DNA of 64,000 bases from Gammaproteobacteria bacterium (GTDB lineage: Bacteria > Pseudomonadota > Gammaproteobacteria > Coxiellales > Coxiellaceae): the NCBI GenBank assembly GCA_023266215.1, contig JAHFRQ010000007.1, positions 1 through 64,000 on the forward strand. The letters run 5' to 3'. The notes below the pieces were generated by a model. That model did no database searches, was not told the DNA's origin, and worked only from the letters and a program-made list of their open reading frames with translations. Positions 18,144 through 27,505 of this stretch are shown here, piece after piece. The position numbers and the translations under genes are program-made. Position 1 is the stretch's first letter. Each line of letters starts with the position of its first letter.

Positions 18144-19143
18144 TTATTTTAAACTTTCAACAGAAACACAACGTGAAATTTTAAACGGCGCACAAAGTAA
18201 ATTAAACGTTCGAAACATTATTCTAGAAAAAGATATTTGGATTTGCTGGTTTTTAAATGAATTATTTTTCTTGCCAAAAACAATGTCGTTTAAAGGCGGC
18301 ACATCGCTTTCAAAAGTTTTTGGTCTAATCAAACGCTTTTCAGAAGATCTAGACATCACAATTGATTACCGAAATTTTTCAGAATTTGACCATCTTGACA
18401 ATAACTCTAGCAAATCAGCGCTTAAAAAATTAAGTGCTGAATTGAAAAATAACACTAAAAACTATGTTGAAAATTTTATTGTTCCGCACTTTAAAGAGCG
18501 CTTAGCCACAGCATTTCCAGACGCGCTTTTTAAAATTGATCTAGGCAAGGATGGAGAACATTTGCGAATTTTTTATCCAACGCTTTTTAATCAAGAAGAG
18601 CATTATCTGCAAAACTCAGTGCTGCTCGAATTTGGCGGCAGAAACACAACCGAGCCAAGTGAAACACACTTCATTGAAACTATATTGAGTCAAGCGACTA
18701 GAGATCTTGAGTTGCCAGCTGCCAGAATAAAAGTGCTCTCTCCACTGCGGACTTTTTGGGAAAAGGCGACGTTAATCCACGTAGAATGCAGCCGTGGTCG
18801 GTTACAAGAAAGCCCTGATCGCTTATTTCGCCATTGGTATGATCTCGCTATGTTGGCGCAGTCATGGGTTGGATCGCAAGCGCTTGAAAATAGAGAGCTG
18901 CTAAAAGATGTTGTTTTGCATAAAACAGCATTCTTCAACTCAAACTATGCCAATTACGACCAATGCATAAATGGGAATTTTTTACTCATTCCAACAGAAA
19001 ACGAACTGCGCGAACTAAAAAAGGATTTTGATAAAATGCAGGGCTCGGGCATGTTTCCAGAAGAGCCGTTAGAATTTAATGAAATCATTGAAACATTGCG
19101 AGCGCTCGAACAAAGCCTGAAAAAACAATGCGTTAATTTATAA
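18133..19143 (+). CDS. abiEii: AbiEii/AbiGii-family nucleotidyltransferase toxin
   Basis: 336 residues with the nucleotidyltransferase signature: KGGTSLSKVFGLIKRFSEDLDI (GS-like motif and the metal-binding DxD-type SEDLDI) near residues 55-78 and LLEFGGR as a third acidic strand. AbiEii toxins block phage growth, in other systems by modifying tRNA 3' ends. Translationally coupled to the antitoxin. C-terminal helical region includes FWEKATLIHVE, conserved in the family. Intact, so probably a working abortive-infection pair. Confidence 0.9.
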   Translation: MQSNYFKLSTETQREILNGAQSKLNVRNIILEKDIWICWFLNELFFLPKTMSFKGGTSLSKVFGLIKRFSEDLDITIDYRNFSEFDHLDNNSSKSALKKLSAELKNNTKNYVENFIVPHFKERLATAFPDALFKIDLGKDGEHLRIFYPTLFNQEEHYLQNSVLLEFGGRNTTEPSETHFIETILSQATRDLELPAARIKVLSPLRTFWEKATLIHVECSRGRLQESPDRLFRHWYDLAMLAQSWVGSQALENRELLKDVVLHKTAFFNSNYANYDQCINGNFLLIPTENELRELKKDFDKMQGSGMFPEEPLEFNEIIETLRALEQSLKKQCVNL

Positions 19144-19172
19144 AATTTTTATGCGCTCTCTAAATACCGTGA

Positions 19173-19973
19173 TCAAGCCATAGCGTGATGAAAAAATAAG
19201 TCTTTAAAGTTTTGGCTCGTGATTTTGCAGACTTCATCAAAAGACATATTTTTTAGCTCAGCCACTTTTTCAGCGACGTATTTTACATATTTTGGCTCAT
19301 TTTGTTTTCCGCGAAATGGCATAGGCGCCAAATAAGGTGAATCGGTTTCAATTAATATTTTTTCAATTGGGATTTGTTTTACCACTTCTATTAGTTCTTT
19401 TGCATTTTTAAAGGTAATAATCCCCGAAAAAGAAATATAAAAATTTAAATCTATTGCCGCTTGCGCCATGTCGAGTGATTCTGTAAAACAATGCATGACG
19501 CCGCCTATTTGATCTGCTTTTTCTTCTTGCATGATTTTAATCGTGTCAGCTCTAGCGTCGCGCGTGTGAATAATAAGCGGTTTTTTAACTTTTTTGGCGA
19601 CTTGAATATGTTCGCGAAATCTTTCGCGCATAAAATCTAAATGGCTTGCTTCTTTATTGTAAAAATAATCCAAACCCGTCTCGCCAATCGCAATTACTTT
19701 TTGATTTTTAGCTAATGCAATTATATTCTCGACAGACAAATCATCTTCTCTATTTTCGCTCATTTTTTCACTGGGATGCGCGCCAACACTGGCATAAATC
19801 GACTCATATTTTTCTGCCAATTGAATGGATTTTTCTGACGTTACTTTATCGCAACCCACACACAGCATCATATCAACACCCGCTTGTTGAGTGGCTGCAT
19901 AAAAATCATCAAAATTACTGTTATAATTTGATAAATCCAGCATGTAAGGATGGCAATGTGAGTCGATTAGCAT
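19173..19973 (-). CDS. tatD: TatD-family deoxyribonuclease / metal-dependent hydrolase
   Basis: 266 residues of the amidohydrolase-fold TatD family: IDSHCHPYM (metal-binding HxH), IGETGLDYFY, LIIHTRDA, MHCF and ETDSPYLAP are the standard motifs. Members have 3'-5' exonuclease activity on DNA and act in repair or quality control. It ends convergently with the AbiEii gene, about 30 bp away. Could be YcfH-like; the paralogue cannot be resolved by eye. Confidence 0.92.
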   Translation of the reverse strand: MLIDSHCHPYMLDLSNYNSNFDDFYAATQQAGVDMMLCVGCDKVTSEKSIQLAEKYESIYASVGAHPSEKMSENREDDLSVENIIALAKNQKVIAIGETGLDYFYNKEASHLDFMRERFREHIQVAKKVKKPLIIHTRDARADTIKIMQEEKADQIGGVMHCFTESLDMAQAAIDLNFYISFSGIITFKNAKELIEVVKQIPIEKILIETDSPYLAPMPFRGKQNEPKYVKYVAEKVAELKNMSFDEVCKITSQNFKDLFFHHAMA

Positions 19974-20100
19974 GTTTTTAAGCTCACGGTGTGATTTTTT
20001 AAAATTTAAAATTAATGATAGATAAACTCCGGCTCACACGCAAGGTGTTTGGCTTCTAAAGATATGATACAGTTCACTCCTGGGCTGTGAGGACTCAATA

Positions 20101-21258
20101 ATGAAACCCAAAAAAATATTATCTATTTTATGTACGCGGCCTGCCGCGATCAAAATGGCGCCGGTTGTGCATGCGTTAGCGAACAATCCTGCATTTGAAA
20201 GTCGGGTCTGCGTGACGGGTCAACATCGTGAAATGTTGGATCAAGTCTTAACTTTATTTGATATACAGCCTGATTACAATTTGAATATCATGAAGCCCAA
20301 TCAAGATTTATATTCTATCACCACTGATGTGTTAAACGGCTTAAAATCAGTCCTGCAAGAAGCCAAACCCGATTGCGTGATTGTTCAAGGCGACACCACT
20401 TCGATGATGACAGCAGCCTTGGCGGCTTTTTATCAAAAAATTCCGGTCGCGCACGTTGAAGCAGGCCTTCGCACTCACGATATTTATGCGCCTTTTCCAG
20501 AAGAAGTGAATCGCGCAATCACCACTTGCATTGCACAATTTCATTTTGCGCCGACTGACACTTCTAAAAATAATTTATTGGCAGAAAATGTCAACCCAGA
20601 TTCTGTTTTTGTCACCGGCAATACCGTCATTGACGCATTGCTGTGGGTTCGCGACAAAGTCAACAAAACACATGATTGGTCTTCTGTTTTAGGATCCAAT
20701 ATTCAGAATTTAATTCATGCTGATAAAAAAATGGTTTTAATTACAGGTCACCGGCGAGAAAATTTTGGTGATGGCTTTCAGAATATTTGTTTAGCACTCA
20801 AAACATTGGCAGAAAAATTTCCTGATTGGCATTTTATTTTTCCTGTTCATTTAAATCCAAATGTACAACAGCCAGTCAGCGCTATTTTATCGGGGATAAA
20901 TAATTTTCATTTAATCAAGCCGCTTGAATATGCGCCTTTTGTTTATTTGATGGATAAATGCAAGCTCATTATTACCGATTCTGGTGGGATCCAAGAAGAG
21001 GCGCCATCTTTGGGAAAACCTGTTTTGGTGACACGCGATGTAACAGAACGTCCTGAAGGCGTGCAAGCTGGCGCGGTTATTTTGGTGGGCAGCAACCCAG
21101 ACAATATCGTTAAAGAAGCAGAATCTCTGATGCAGGATGAAAATCGCTATGCTAGAATGTCGCGGATTCAAAACCCTTACGGGGATGGGCATTCGGCAGC
21201 CAGAATAGTCGATATTTTGCAGCAACAGCTTGGAATTTTATATGACAAACTATCTTGA
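20101..21258 (+). CDS. wecB: UDP-N-acetylglucosamine 2-epimerase (non-hydrolysing)
   Basis: Converts UDP-GlcNAc to UDP-ManNAc for surface polysaccharides. 385 residues; motifs VQGDTTSMMTAALAAFY, VEAGLRTHDIYAPFPEEVNR, TGHRRENFG and TDSGGIQEEAPSLGKPVLV with RDVTERPE are all typical. The N-terminus begins with ILSILCTRPAAIKMAPVV where most family members have GTRPE; the substitution of Glu by Ala is noteworthy but outside the catalytic core. First gene of a polysaccharide cluster; overlaps the next gene by 17 bp. Confidence 0.93.
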   Translation: MKPKKILSILCTRPAAIKMAPVVHALANNPAFESRVCVTGQHREMLDQVLTLFDIQPDYNLNIMKPNQDLYSITTDVLNGLKSVLQEAKPDCVIVQGDTTSMMTAALAAFYQKIPVAHVEAGLRTHDIYAPFPEEVNRAITTCIAQFHFAPTDTSKNNLLAENVNPDSVFVTGNTVIDALLWVRDKVNKTHDWSSVLGSNIQNLIHADKKMVLITGHRRENFGDGFQNICLALKTLAEKFPDWHFIFPVHLNPNVQQPVSAILSGINNFHLIKPLEYAPFVYLMDKCKLIITDSGGIQEEAPSLGKPVLVTRDVTERPEGVQAGAVILVGSNPDNIVKEAESLMQDENRYARMSRIQNPYGDGHSAARIVDILQQQLGILYDKLS

Positions 21259-22330
21259 TTCTTACCTTGATTCTTACAAAGACCAAACCATTTTAGTAAC
21301 TGGCGGTGCAGGTGCCATTGGCAGTAATTTGGTGCGCGCCTTATCAAAAACTGGCGCTAAAAAAGTGATTATTCTTGACAACTTAATTTCATCTTACGAA
21401 TGGAATATTCCTAATTTACCCAATGTTTTATTTGTCAAAGGCGATATCACTAATGATATCGATCTCAAAAGAGTGTTTAACGAAAAACCCACCATTATTT
21501 TTCATTTGGCGGCATTTTTTGCCAATCAGAATTCAGTGGATTATCCCGAAAAAGATTTATTGGTTAGCACGCTGGGTACTATTAAAATGCTAGAATACGC
21601 TGTTTTAATCGGCAATATTAAGCGATTTGTGTACGCAGGATCAGGTTGTGCGATTTACGGTGCACAAGCACCACTGCCATTGAAAGAAGATTTTGTTTCG
21701 ATGCATTTGAGCACACCGTATCAGATTTCAAAAATGGCGGGCGAACTGTACTGCAATTTCTATTTTCATCATTATAATTTGCCCATTGTCAAAACACGTT
21801 TTTTTAATTCTTATGGTCCCGGTGAAGTGCCAGGACAATATCGCAATGTCATTCCTAATTTTATTTATTGGGCGATGAAAGGTCAGCCACTCCCGATTAC
21901 GGGTTCTGGCAAAATGACACGTGATTTTACGTATGTTTCTGATATTGTTGATGCATTATTGCGCGCCGGCTACTATGAAAAAGTAATCGGCGAGGAAATG
22001 AATATTGCTTCAGGTGAAGAAACCGAAATTATTGAAATGGCGGAAATGGTGAATGCGGCCGTTGGCAATAAAGCGGGATTAATTCAAGTTGATAAAAGAA
22101 AATGGGACACTAAATCACGCTTAAAAGCATCGATTGATCGCGCACGTGATTTGATGGGTTATGACCCAAAAGTTAATTTTCAACAAGGTTTACCAACCGT
22201 CATTGAATGGTTTGAAAAGAATTGGGATGCGATCGATCGCGATGCCGAATTTCCACCCGGCATGTCATCGGCTGTTAAAAATTATGTGTTGTCGCAACAA
22301 TCCCCTCTCCCGCTTGCGGGAGAGGGTTAG
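21242..22330 (+). CDS. NAD-dependent sugar-nucleotide epimerase/dehydratase
   Basis: Extended SDR enzyme acting on nucleotide sugars (UDP-glucuronate decarboxylase or 4-epimerase-like). TGGAGAIGSNLVRAL at the N-terminus binds NAD; STPYQISKMAGE carries the YxxxK pair; RNVIPNFIYWAMKGQPLP and RDFTYVSDIVDALL are family segments. The ATG at 21242 is chosen as the first with a nearby GGAA. The last residues (SPLPLAGEG) are encoded by a REP-like repeat, so the native C-terminus has been replaced or extended by that repeat. Confidence 0.88.
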   Translation: MTNYLDSYLDSYKDQTILVTGGAGAIGSNLVRALSKTGAKKVIILDNLISSYEWNIPNLPNVLFVKGDITNDIDLKRVFNEKPTIIFHLAAFFANQNSVDYPEKDLLVSTLGTIKMLEYAVLIGNIKRFVYAGSGCAIYGAQAPLPLKEDFVSMHLSTPYQISKMAGELYCNFYFHHYNLPIVKTRFFNSYGPGEVPGQYRNVIPNFIYWAMKGQPLPITGSGKMTRDFTYVSDIVDALLRAGYYEKVIGEEMNIASGEETEIIEMAEMVNAAVGNKAGLIQVDKRKWDTKSRLKASIDRARDLMGYDPKVNFQQGLPTVIEWFEKNWDAIDRDAEFPPGMSSAVKNYVLSQQSPLPLAGEG

Positions 22331-22338
22331 GGTGAGGG
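22301..22338. repeat. REP-like CCCTCTCCCG repeat, copy 1
   Basis: CCCCTCTCCCGC, TT, GCGGGAGAGGG followed by TTAGGGTGAGGG. Same family as 27465-27501 (opposite orientation) and 42712-42762. It forms the end of the epimerase coding region and provides the GAGGG that serves as ribosome site for the DUF1016 gene. Confidence 0.85.
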
Positions 22339-22342
22339 TACT

Positions 22343-23404
22343 TTGAAACAAATCATCCAAAGCGACTTATCTTCTGATTTGCTGATCAATGACATTAGTG
22401 TTTTAATTGATGAAGCCAAAAGCCATATCGCATATGAATATTCTTCAACTCAAGCGCAACTTTGCTGGCTAATTGGAAAGCGGATCGATGAAGAGATTTT
22501 GAGATCTGAGCGTGGTGAATATGGTGAAATGGTTATTGCTTCATTGGCAAAACATCTGACTTTCAGGTACGGCAAGGGCTATAGCCGACCCAATTTATTC
22601 AGAATGATCAAATTTGCTAAATTATTTCCGGTTCGTGAGATTGTCTCGACACTGTCGAGACAATTATCCTGGTCACATTTTATCTTAATTTGCGCTATTG
22701 ATGATGCTTTAAAGCGTGATTTTTACGCTGAAATGTGCCGTATTCAACGCTGGAGTGTACGCTCCCTGCAAAAACAATTAGATAGTATGCTGTATGAGCG
22801 TACGGGTTTAAGCAAAAAACCAGAAAACATAATTCAATCTCAGTTGAAAACACTTCAAAAAACAGATGAGATGACACCCGAATTAACTTTTAAAGAACCT
22901 TATTTCCTTGATTTTATTGGTGCAAGCGCATATCGCTCTGAAAAAGATCTTGAAGACTTGATTCTGAATAACATCACTGATTTTTTGCAAGAACTAGGGA
23001 CGGATTTTTGTTTTATTGCCAGACAAAAGCGAATGAGCACTGGCAAAAAAGATCGATACCTAGATTTACTATTTTTTAACAGGCGTTTGCGTAGATTAAT
23101 AGCTATAGATTTGAAATTAGGTGATTTTGATCCGGCCTACAAAGGACAGATGGAATGGTATCTTAGCTGGCTTGATAAAAATGAACGATTTCACTATGAA
23201 GATAAACCGATGGGGATTATTCTTTGCGCAGGAAAGGATTGCGATGATATCGAGTATCTCGAGATGGATAAAACTGGTATTCATGTGGCCAAGTACGTAA
23301 CTGAAATGCCTCCAAAAGAAATACTGGAGTCTCGTTTGCGCAAAGCAATTGCTGTGGCAAAAGAAAATCATTTTAAGCAATCCTTATTGCAAGATCAAGG
23401 TTAA
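22343..23404 (+). CDS. DUF1016-family PD-(D/E)XK nuclease (YhcG-like)
   Basis: 353 residues. N-terminal DUF1016 domain (about 15-160; YEYSSTQAQLCWLIGKRI, GKGYSRPNLFRMIKFA, QLSWSHFILI) and C-terminal PD-(D/E)XK domain (about 190-340; FIARQKRMS, YLDLLFFNRRLRRLIAIDLKLGDF, MGIILCAGKD). Starts at TTG within a 20-bp sequence repeated at the start of the next gene, so both proteins begin MKQIIQS. That direct repeat brackets the whole gene (22344-22363 and 23410-23429), which interrupts a polysaccharide operon: it looks like an inserted defence-type gene. YhcG-type proteins occur in restriction-like and toxin-like contexts; function here is unproven. Confidence 0.88.
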   Translation: MKQIIQSDLSSDLLINDISVLIDEAKSHIAYEYSSTQAQLCWLIGKRIDEEILRSERGEYGEMVIASLAKHLTFRYGKGYSRPNLFRMIKFAKLFPVREIVSTLSRQLSWSHFILICAIDDALKRDFYAEMCRIQRWSVRSLQKQLDSMLYERTGLSKKPENIIQSQLKTLQKTDEMTPELTFKEPYFLDFIGASAYRSEKDLEDLILNNITDFLQELGTDFCFIARQKRMSTGKKDRYLDLLFFNRRLRRLIAIDLKLGDFDPAYKGQMEWYLSWLDKNERFHYEDKPMGIILCAGKDCDDIEYLEMDKTGIHVAKYVTEMPPKEILESRLRKAIAVAKENHFKQSLLQDQG

Positions 23405-23429
23405 AACAATGAAACAAATCATCCAAAGC
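22344..23429. mobile_element. DUF1016 islet bounded by a 20-bp direct repeat
   Basis: The 20 bases 22344-22363 recur exactly at 23410-23429 in the same orientation. The 1066-bp repeat-to-repeat unit contains one gene and nothing else. Insertion left the downstream oxidoreductase with its ATG and first codons, so neither gene is broken. No transposase is present. Confidence 0.6.
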
Positions 23430-25577
23430 TACAAATCAGGTGAAGTCACGTTAGAAGAAGTGCCGGTGCCGCGCTGTGGGCGCAAATCAATTTTAGTTCA
23501 AAATTGTCATTCATTAATTAGCATTGGAACAGAAAAAGCGACAATTGAATTAGGCAAAAAATCATTACTGGGAAAAGCCCAAGCGCGCCCCGATTTACTA
23601 AAACGCGTGATTGAAAAAGCTAAAAACGAAGGTATTTTAAAAACTTTTCAAGAAGCGATGGGCAGATTAGATACGCCTACGCCGCTGGGTTATAGCTCAG
23701 CTGGGATTGTCATTGAAGCGGGTGTTGAGGCGCAGGGTTTTGCGCCAGGAGACCGCGTTGCGTGCATTGGACAAGGTTTTGCATCACATGCTGATTTTAT
23801 TTCCGTGCCCGTTCATCTTGCGACAAAACTACCTGATTCTGTCAGCACAGAAGATGCTGCTTTTGGCATGCTAGGTTGCATTGCTTTGCACGGCATTCGC
23901 TGTGCTGATTTAACGTTTGGCGGGAAAATCGCTGTGATTGGCTTAGGTTTATTGGGTCAATTAACAGTTCAAATACTAAAAGCGTATGGCTGCGAAGTAT
24001 TTGCGACTGATTTAAATGCAGAGAAAGTGGAGTTAGCTAAAACAAGTGGTGCTAATTTTGCTGAAGCTGATATAGCTGTATTTAAAAATAAAATTAATAA
24101 TGCGGATGCCGTGATTATTACCGCTGCAACCGATTCCAGTACACCAGTTGATCTAGCGATTGAGTTATGCAGACCCAAAGGCAAAATCGTCATTGTTGGG
24201 GTTACAGATATTCACCCCAATCGAAATGAATTATGGAAAAAAGAAATTGAATTAATTGTCTCAAAAGCAGCAGGTCCCGGCTCTTTGGATGATCAATATG
24301 AAAAAATGGGAATCGATTACCCGATTGAAATAGCACGCTGGACAGAAAATAGAAATTTAGCGGAATTTGTAAGATTAATCAATCAAAAATTAATTAATTT
24401 ATCTATTTTAATTTCTGAACAATATGATATTACTGAAGCTGAAAAAGTATATGAGTTATTTTTAAATAATAAATTAAATAATCCCATTGGATTATTATTC
24501 GAATATAAAAATACACCTGATATTAAAAGAAAAATAGATATTCAAGGTAAATATTTCGGAACCCGAGCGCAAGCGAAGGGGAATAATTCTGAACGCATAG
24601 AAAAAATCAGTGTCAGTGTTATTGGCGCAGGATTATATGGCAAAGCGGTTTTTTTACCCGTATTAAAAAAGATAAAAAATATTTTTTTAAAGGCATTGGT
24701 TACTTCAAATGGTGCGAGCTGTGCGCACAGCGCTAAGAAATTTGGATTTGAATATGCAGCAACGGATCCAGCCGAAATTTTAAATGAGTCTGACACAAAC
24801 ACCATTATTGCCTTAACGCCACACAGCCAGCATGCTGATTTAATTTTAAAATGTATTGCATTAAATAAAAATTTACTAATCGAAAAACCAATTTGCATTC
24901 ATCAAGCTGAATTAGATAAAATTATTTTAGAATATAATAGCGCAGCAAAAAAACCTATTATCATGATTGGGCACAATAGACGTTTTTCGCCACATACTCA
25001 AAAGATGTTAGAATGGCTTAAAAATAGGATAAATCCGGCCATTTTATCAATGAGAATCAATGCCGGTTTTGTGCCAAAAGAGCATTGGGTGCACTCAGAT
25101 TCTGAAGGTCGCAGTCGAATTGTCGGCGAAATGACGCATTTTATTGATTTAATGCAATGCTTATTAAACGAAAATCCAATGAGCGTTTTTGCAGAGCGTG
25201 TTTCTGGCGATAATCAATCTATTATTAACAATGACAATGTAATTGCGACAATTAAATTTGATCGCGGGTCTGTTGCGACATTAATATATGCTTCAATGGG
25301 CAATCGGTCTGTAAGTCGCGAATATCTAGAATTATTTTTTGATGGAAAGACAATTATCTCCACTGATTTTAGAAAAACAGAATTAATTGCAAATAAATCT
25401 GAACAATTTAAAACATCGGGTCAGTCTATTGGACACGCTGAAGAAATTAATTATTTTATAAGCGCTGTATCTGGGAAAAATAATATATCCAATTTGTTAG
25501 CACAGTCATTCATTTCAATGCAAACTGCTTTTGCGATTGAAGAGTCATTGTCGAATAAAAAAATAGTAATAATATGA
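23409..25577 (+). CDS. Bi-domain oxidoreductase: zinc-type MDR dehydrogenase fused to Gfo/Idh/MocA
   Basis: 722 residues. N-terminal medium-chain dehydrogenase domain (about 1-370; PLGYSSAGIVIEAG, GDRVACIGQG, AVIGLGLLGQLTVQIL) fused to a Gfo/Idh/MocA Rossmann oxidoreductase (about 395-722; VIGAGLYGKAVFLPVL, LLIEKPICIHQAEL, MIGHNRRFSPH). Such fusions occur in surface-polysaccharide clusters and probably modify sugar nucleotides; the reaction is unknown. The linker (residues about 381-391, encoded by 24553-24584) consists of an in-frame dispersed palindromic element. I chose the ATG at 23409; it lies in the repeat shared with the DUF1016 gene. Confidence 0.9.
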   Translation: MKQIIQSYKSGEVTLEEVPVPRCGRKSILVQNCHSLISIGTEKATIELGKKSLLGKAQARPDLLKRVIEKAKNEGILKTFQEAMGRLDTPTPLGYSSAGIVIEAGVEAQGFAPGDRVACIGQGFASHADFISVPVHLATKLPDSVSTEDAAFGMLGCIALHGIRCADLTFGGKIAVIGLGLLGQLTVQILKAYGCEVFATDLNAEKVELAKTSGANFAEADIAVFKNKINNADAVIITAATDSSTPVDLAIELCRPKGKIVIVGVTDIHPNRNELWKKEIELIVSKAAGPGSLDDQYEKMGIDYPIEIARWTENRNLAEFVRLINQKLINLSILISEQYDITEAEKVYELFLNNKLNNPIGLLFEYKNTPDIKRKIDIQGKYFGTRAQAKGNNSERIEKISVSVIGAGLYGKAVFLPVLKKIKNIFLKALVTSNGASCAHSAKKFGFEYAATDPAEILNESDTNTIIALTPHSQHADLILKCIALNKNLLIEKPICIHQAELDKIILEYNSAAKKPIIMIGHNRRFSPHTQKMLEWLKNRINPAILSMRINAGFVPKEHWVHSDSEGRSRIVGEMTHFIDLMQCLLNENPMSVFAERVSGDNQSIINNDNVIATIKFDRGSVATLIYASMGNRSVSREYLELFFDGKTIISTDFRKTELIANKSEQFKTSGQSIGHAEEINYFISAVSGKNNISNLLAQSFISMQTAFAIEESLSNKKIVII
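24553..24584 (+). repeat. Dispersed palindromic element in the interdomain linker of the oxidoreductase
   Basis: ATTTCGGAACCCGAGCGCAAG plus CGAAGGGGAA. It differs from the consensus by CGCAAGCG in place of CGCTAGCG and encodes FGTRAQAKGN in frame between the two enzyme domains. Confidence 0.75.
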
Positions 25578-26782
25578 AGCATATTCTTTTAATCACCGAC
25601 TCCTATCCACCCGAAATTCGTTCGGCATCGCATTTGATGCTGGAATTAGCGGAAGAATTAACAAAACGCGGCAATCAGGTTACGGTTGCAACTTGCTGGC
25701 CGCAATATAATTTAGATGCAGGTAGCCAGAAAATCTATTCAGAAGATAAGATTGAAAATAATATTCGCGTCATTAGATTAAAGCATTTGCCGCACCATAA
25801 AGTAAATTTTATTGTGCGCGGAATATCACAGTTAATTTTACCCAGTTTATTTATCCGAAAAATTAAAAAATTAATCAAAACTAAAATAGATTCGGTTATC
25901 GTTTACAGCCCGCCTTTGCCATTAAGTTATGTAGGCGCGTGGGTTAAAAAAGTTTACAATGCTAAATTTATTTTAAATATTCAAGATATTTTCCCACAAA
26001 ATGCGATCGATTTGGGTGTTTTAAAAAATAAATTTATTATTAAGATTTTTTATGCCATGGAAAAATATATGTATCAAAAAGCAGATATTATTACCGTGCA
26101 TTCTGAAGGCAATAAAAATTTAGTCTTAAAACATTATCCTGATATAAAAAATAAATTAACAGTTTTGCATAACTGGGTTGATATTAATACACATCAAAAA
26201 TTATCTCATAAAAATTATCGAGAAATTTTTAACTTAGATAATAAATTTGTCTGTGTTTTTGCGGGTGTTATTGGACCATCGCAATATTTGACAGTATTAA
26301 TTCAAGCGGCAGCTGCACTTAACCATATTTCTGATTTATGCTTTTTAATTGTGGGCGATGGCACTGAAAAGGAAAAATTGCAGAAAATGGCCTGTGATCT
26401 TGGTTTAAATAATATTATTTTTAAAGATTTTATCAGCCGAGAAGATTATCCTGATTTATTAAATGCCTGCGATGTAGGCTTAGTGTCCTTGAGCCCCAAA
26501 AATAAAACACCCGTGGTTCCCGGAAAAATTTTAGGTTATATGGCAGCTGGCCTTCCTGTCGTTGCATTTTTAAATCAAGAAAGTGACGGTCATGAAATTA
26601 TTTCAAAATCAGGATGTGGGTATTCGGTTGTGTCAGATAATTTAAATAACATCATTTCGGTTATTTCAAAAGTCTATGACAATAAAAATCAATGTAAGGC
26701 ATTGGGCGAATCTGGATTTAATTATGTCAAAAATAATTTTTCCAAAGAAGCTTGTGTGGATGAAATTGAACAATTTTTGTAG
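25574..26782 (+). CDS. Glycosyltransferase family 4 (WbuB-like)
   Basis: 402 residues, GT-B fold. N-terminal acceptor domain (DSYPPEIRSASHLMLELAEEL) and C-terminal donor-binding domain with FAGVIGPSQYLTVLIQA, IVGDGTEKEKL, FISREDYPDLLNACDVGL and the E-x7-E-like region PGKILGYMAAGLPVVAF. It transfers a sugar from a nucleotide donor during polysaccharide assembly on the cytoplasmic side of the inner membrane. Overlaps the oxidoreductase stop by 4 bp, so co-translated with it. Sugar specificity unknown. AT-richer than the flanking housekeeping genes. Confidence 0.9.
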   Translation: MKHILLITDSYPPEIRSASHLMLELAEELTKRGNQVTVATCWPQYNLDAGSQKIYSEDKIENNIRVIRLKHLPHHKVNFIVRGISQLILPSLFIRKIKKLIKTKIDSVIVYSPPLPLSYVGAWVKKVYNAKFILNIQDIFPQNAIDLGVLKNKFIIKIFYAMEKYMYQKADIITVHSEGNKNLVLKHYPDIKNKLTVLHNWVDINTHQKLSHKNYREIFNLDNKFVCVFAGVIGPSQYLTVLIQAAAALNHISDLCFLIVGDGTEKEKLQKMACDLGLNNIIFKDFISREDYPDLLNACDVGLVSLSPKNKTPVVPGKILGYMAAGLPVVAFLNQESDGHEIISKSGCGYSVVSDNLNNIISVISKVYDNKNQCKALGESGFNYVKNNFSKEACVDEIEQFL

Positions 26783-26790
26783 TCGATAAG

Positions 26791-27453
26791 CTAAATCAAA
26801 TCTTCAGGATAAGTAACTTTAAAATTCTCGCGACACCCTAAAACCATTTTGGGTTGTAAACCCATTAACTCAACTGCGCTGGACTCATCAGTGATTATTT
26901 TTTGATTATCAAGCGCTGACTCAATAGCTTGTTTTAATATTTTATATTTAAACATCTGCGGAGTTTGCGCTTGAAATAAATGATCTCTTGAAACTGTCCC
27001 AATAATATTATTCTCTGAATCAATTTTTTTGATCGTATCAACAATCGGAATTCCCAATATGCCGCCAACAGGATGATTTTCGCATTCTAATATTAGTCGA
27101 TCAATATCCTGCGATTTTAAAAAGGGCCGAGCTGCATCATGCACTAATATAAAATCACTGTCTTCTGCCATATCTGATAAATAATTCAGGCCATTTAAAA
27201 CAGATTGTGCGCGTGTATCACCGCCTTGTGTTGTTAGTACTTTTTTAGTATTTTTTAAATTTAATGTTTTGAATAAATGATCCGCGGGATTTAATGCTAC
27301 AATAATTTTTTCTATTTTGGGATGAGATCCAAATAAATTAATGATTTTTTCTAAAATAATCTCATTGTTTATTGCTAAATACTGTTTTGGACAATCCGCA
27401 TTCATCCTTGCACCAATGCCAGCGGCGGGGATAATGACGAAGTATTTATTCAT
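26791..27453 (-). CDS. ispD: 2-C-methyl-D-erythritol 4-phosphate cytidylyltransferase
   Basis: Third enzyme of the MEP isoprenoid pathway, transferring CMP to methylerythritol phosphate. 220 residues with IIPAAGIGARMNADCPKQYL at the N-terminus (CTP binding) and LVHDAARPFLK, GGILGIPIVDTIK and ITDESSAVELMG, all typical. The ATG at 27453 is preferred; an in-frame GTG six codons earlier falls inside the REP-like repeat. Last gene of the pyrG-kdsA-eno-ftsB-ispD cluster. Confidence 0.95.
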   Translation of the reverse strand: MNKYFVIIPAAGIGARMNADCPKQYLAINNEIILEKIINLFGSHPKIEKIIVALNPADHLFKTLNLKNTKKVLTTQGGDTRAQSVLNGLNYLSDMAEDSDFILVHDAARPFLKSQDIDRLILECENHPVGGILGIPIVDTIKKIDSENNIIGTVSRDHLFQAQTPQMFKYKILKQAIESALDNQKIITDESSAVELMGLQPKMVLGCRENFKVTYPEDLI

Positions 27454-27464
27454 AAAATATAAAA

Positions 27465-27501
27465 CCCTCACCCTAACCCTCTCCCGATTACGGGAGAGGG
27501 G
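27465..27501. repeat. REP-like CCCTCTCCCG repeat, copy 2
   Basis: CCCTCACCCTAACCCTCTCCCG, loop ATTA, CGGGAGAGGGG (split here only descriptively). It separates ispD from ftsB and is inverted relative to the copy at 22301. Confidence 0.85.
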
Positions 27502-27505
27502 ACTT

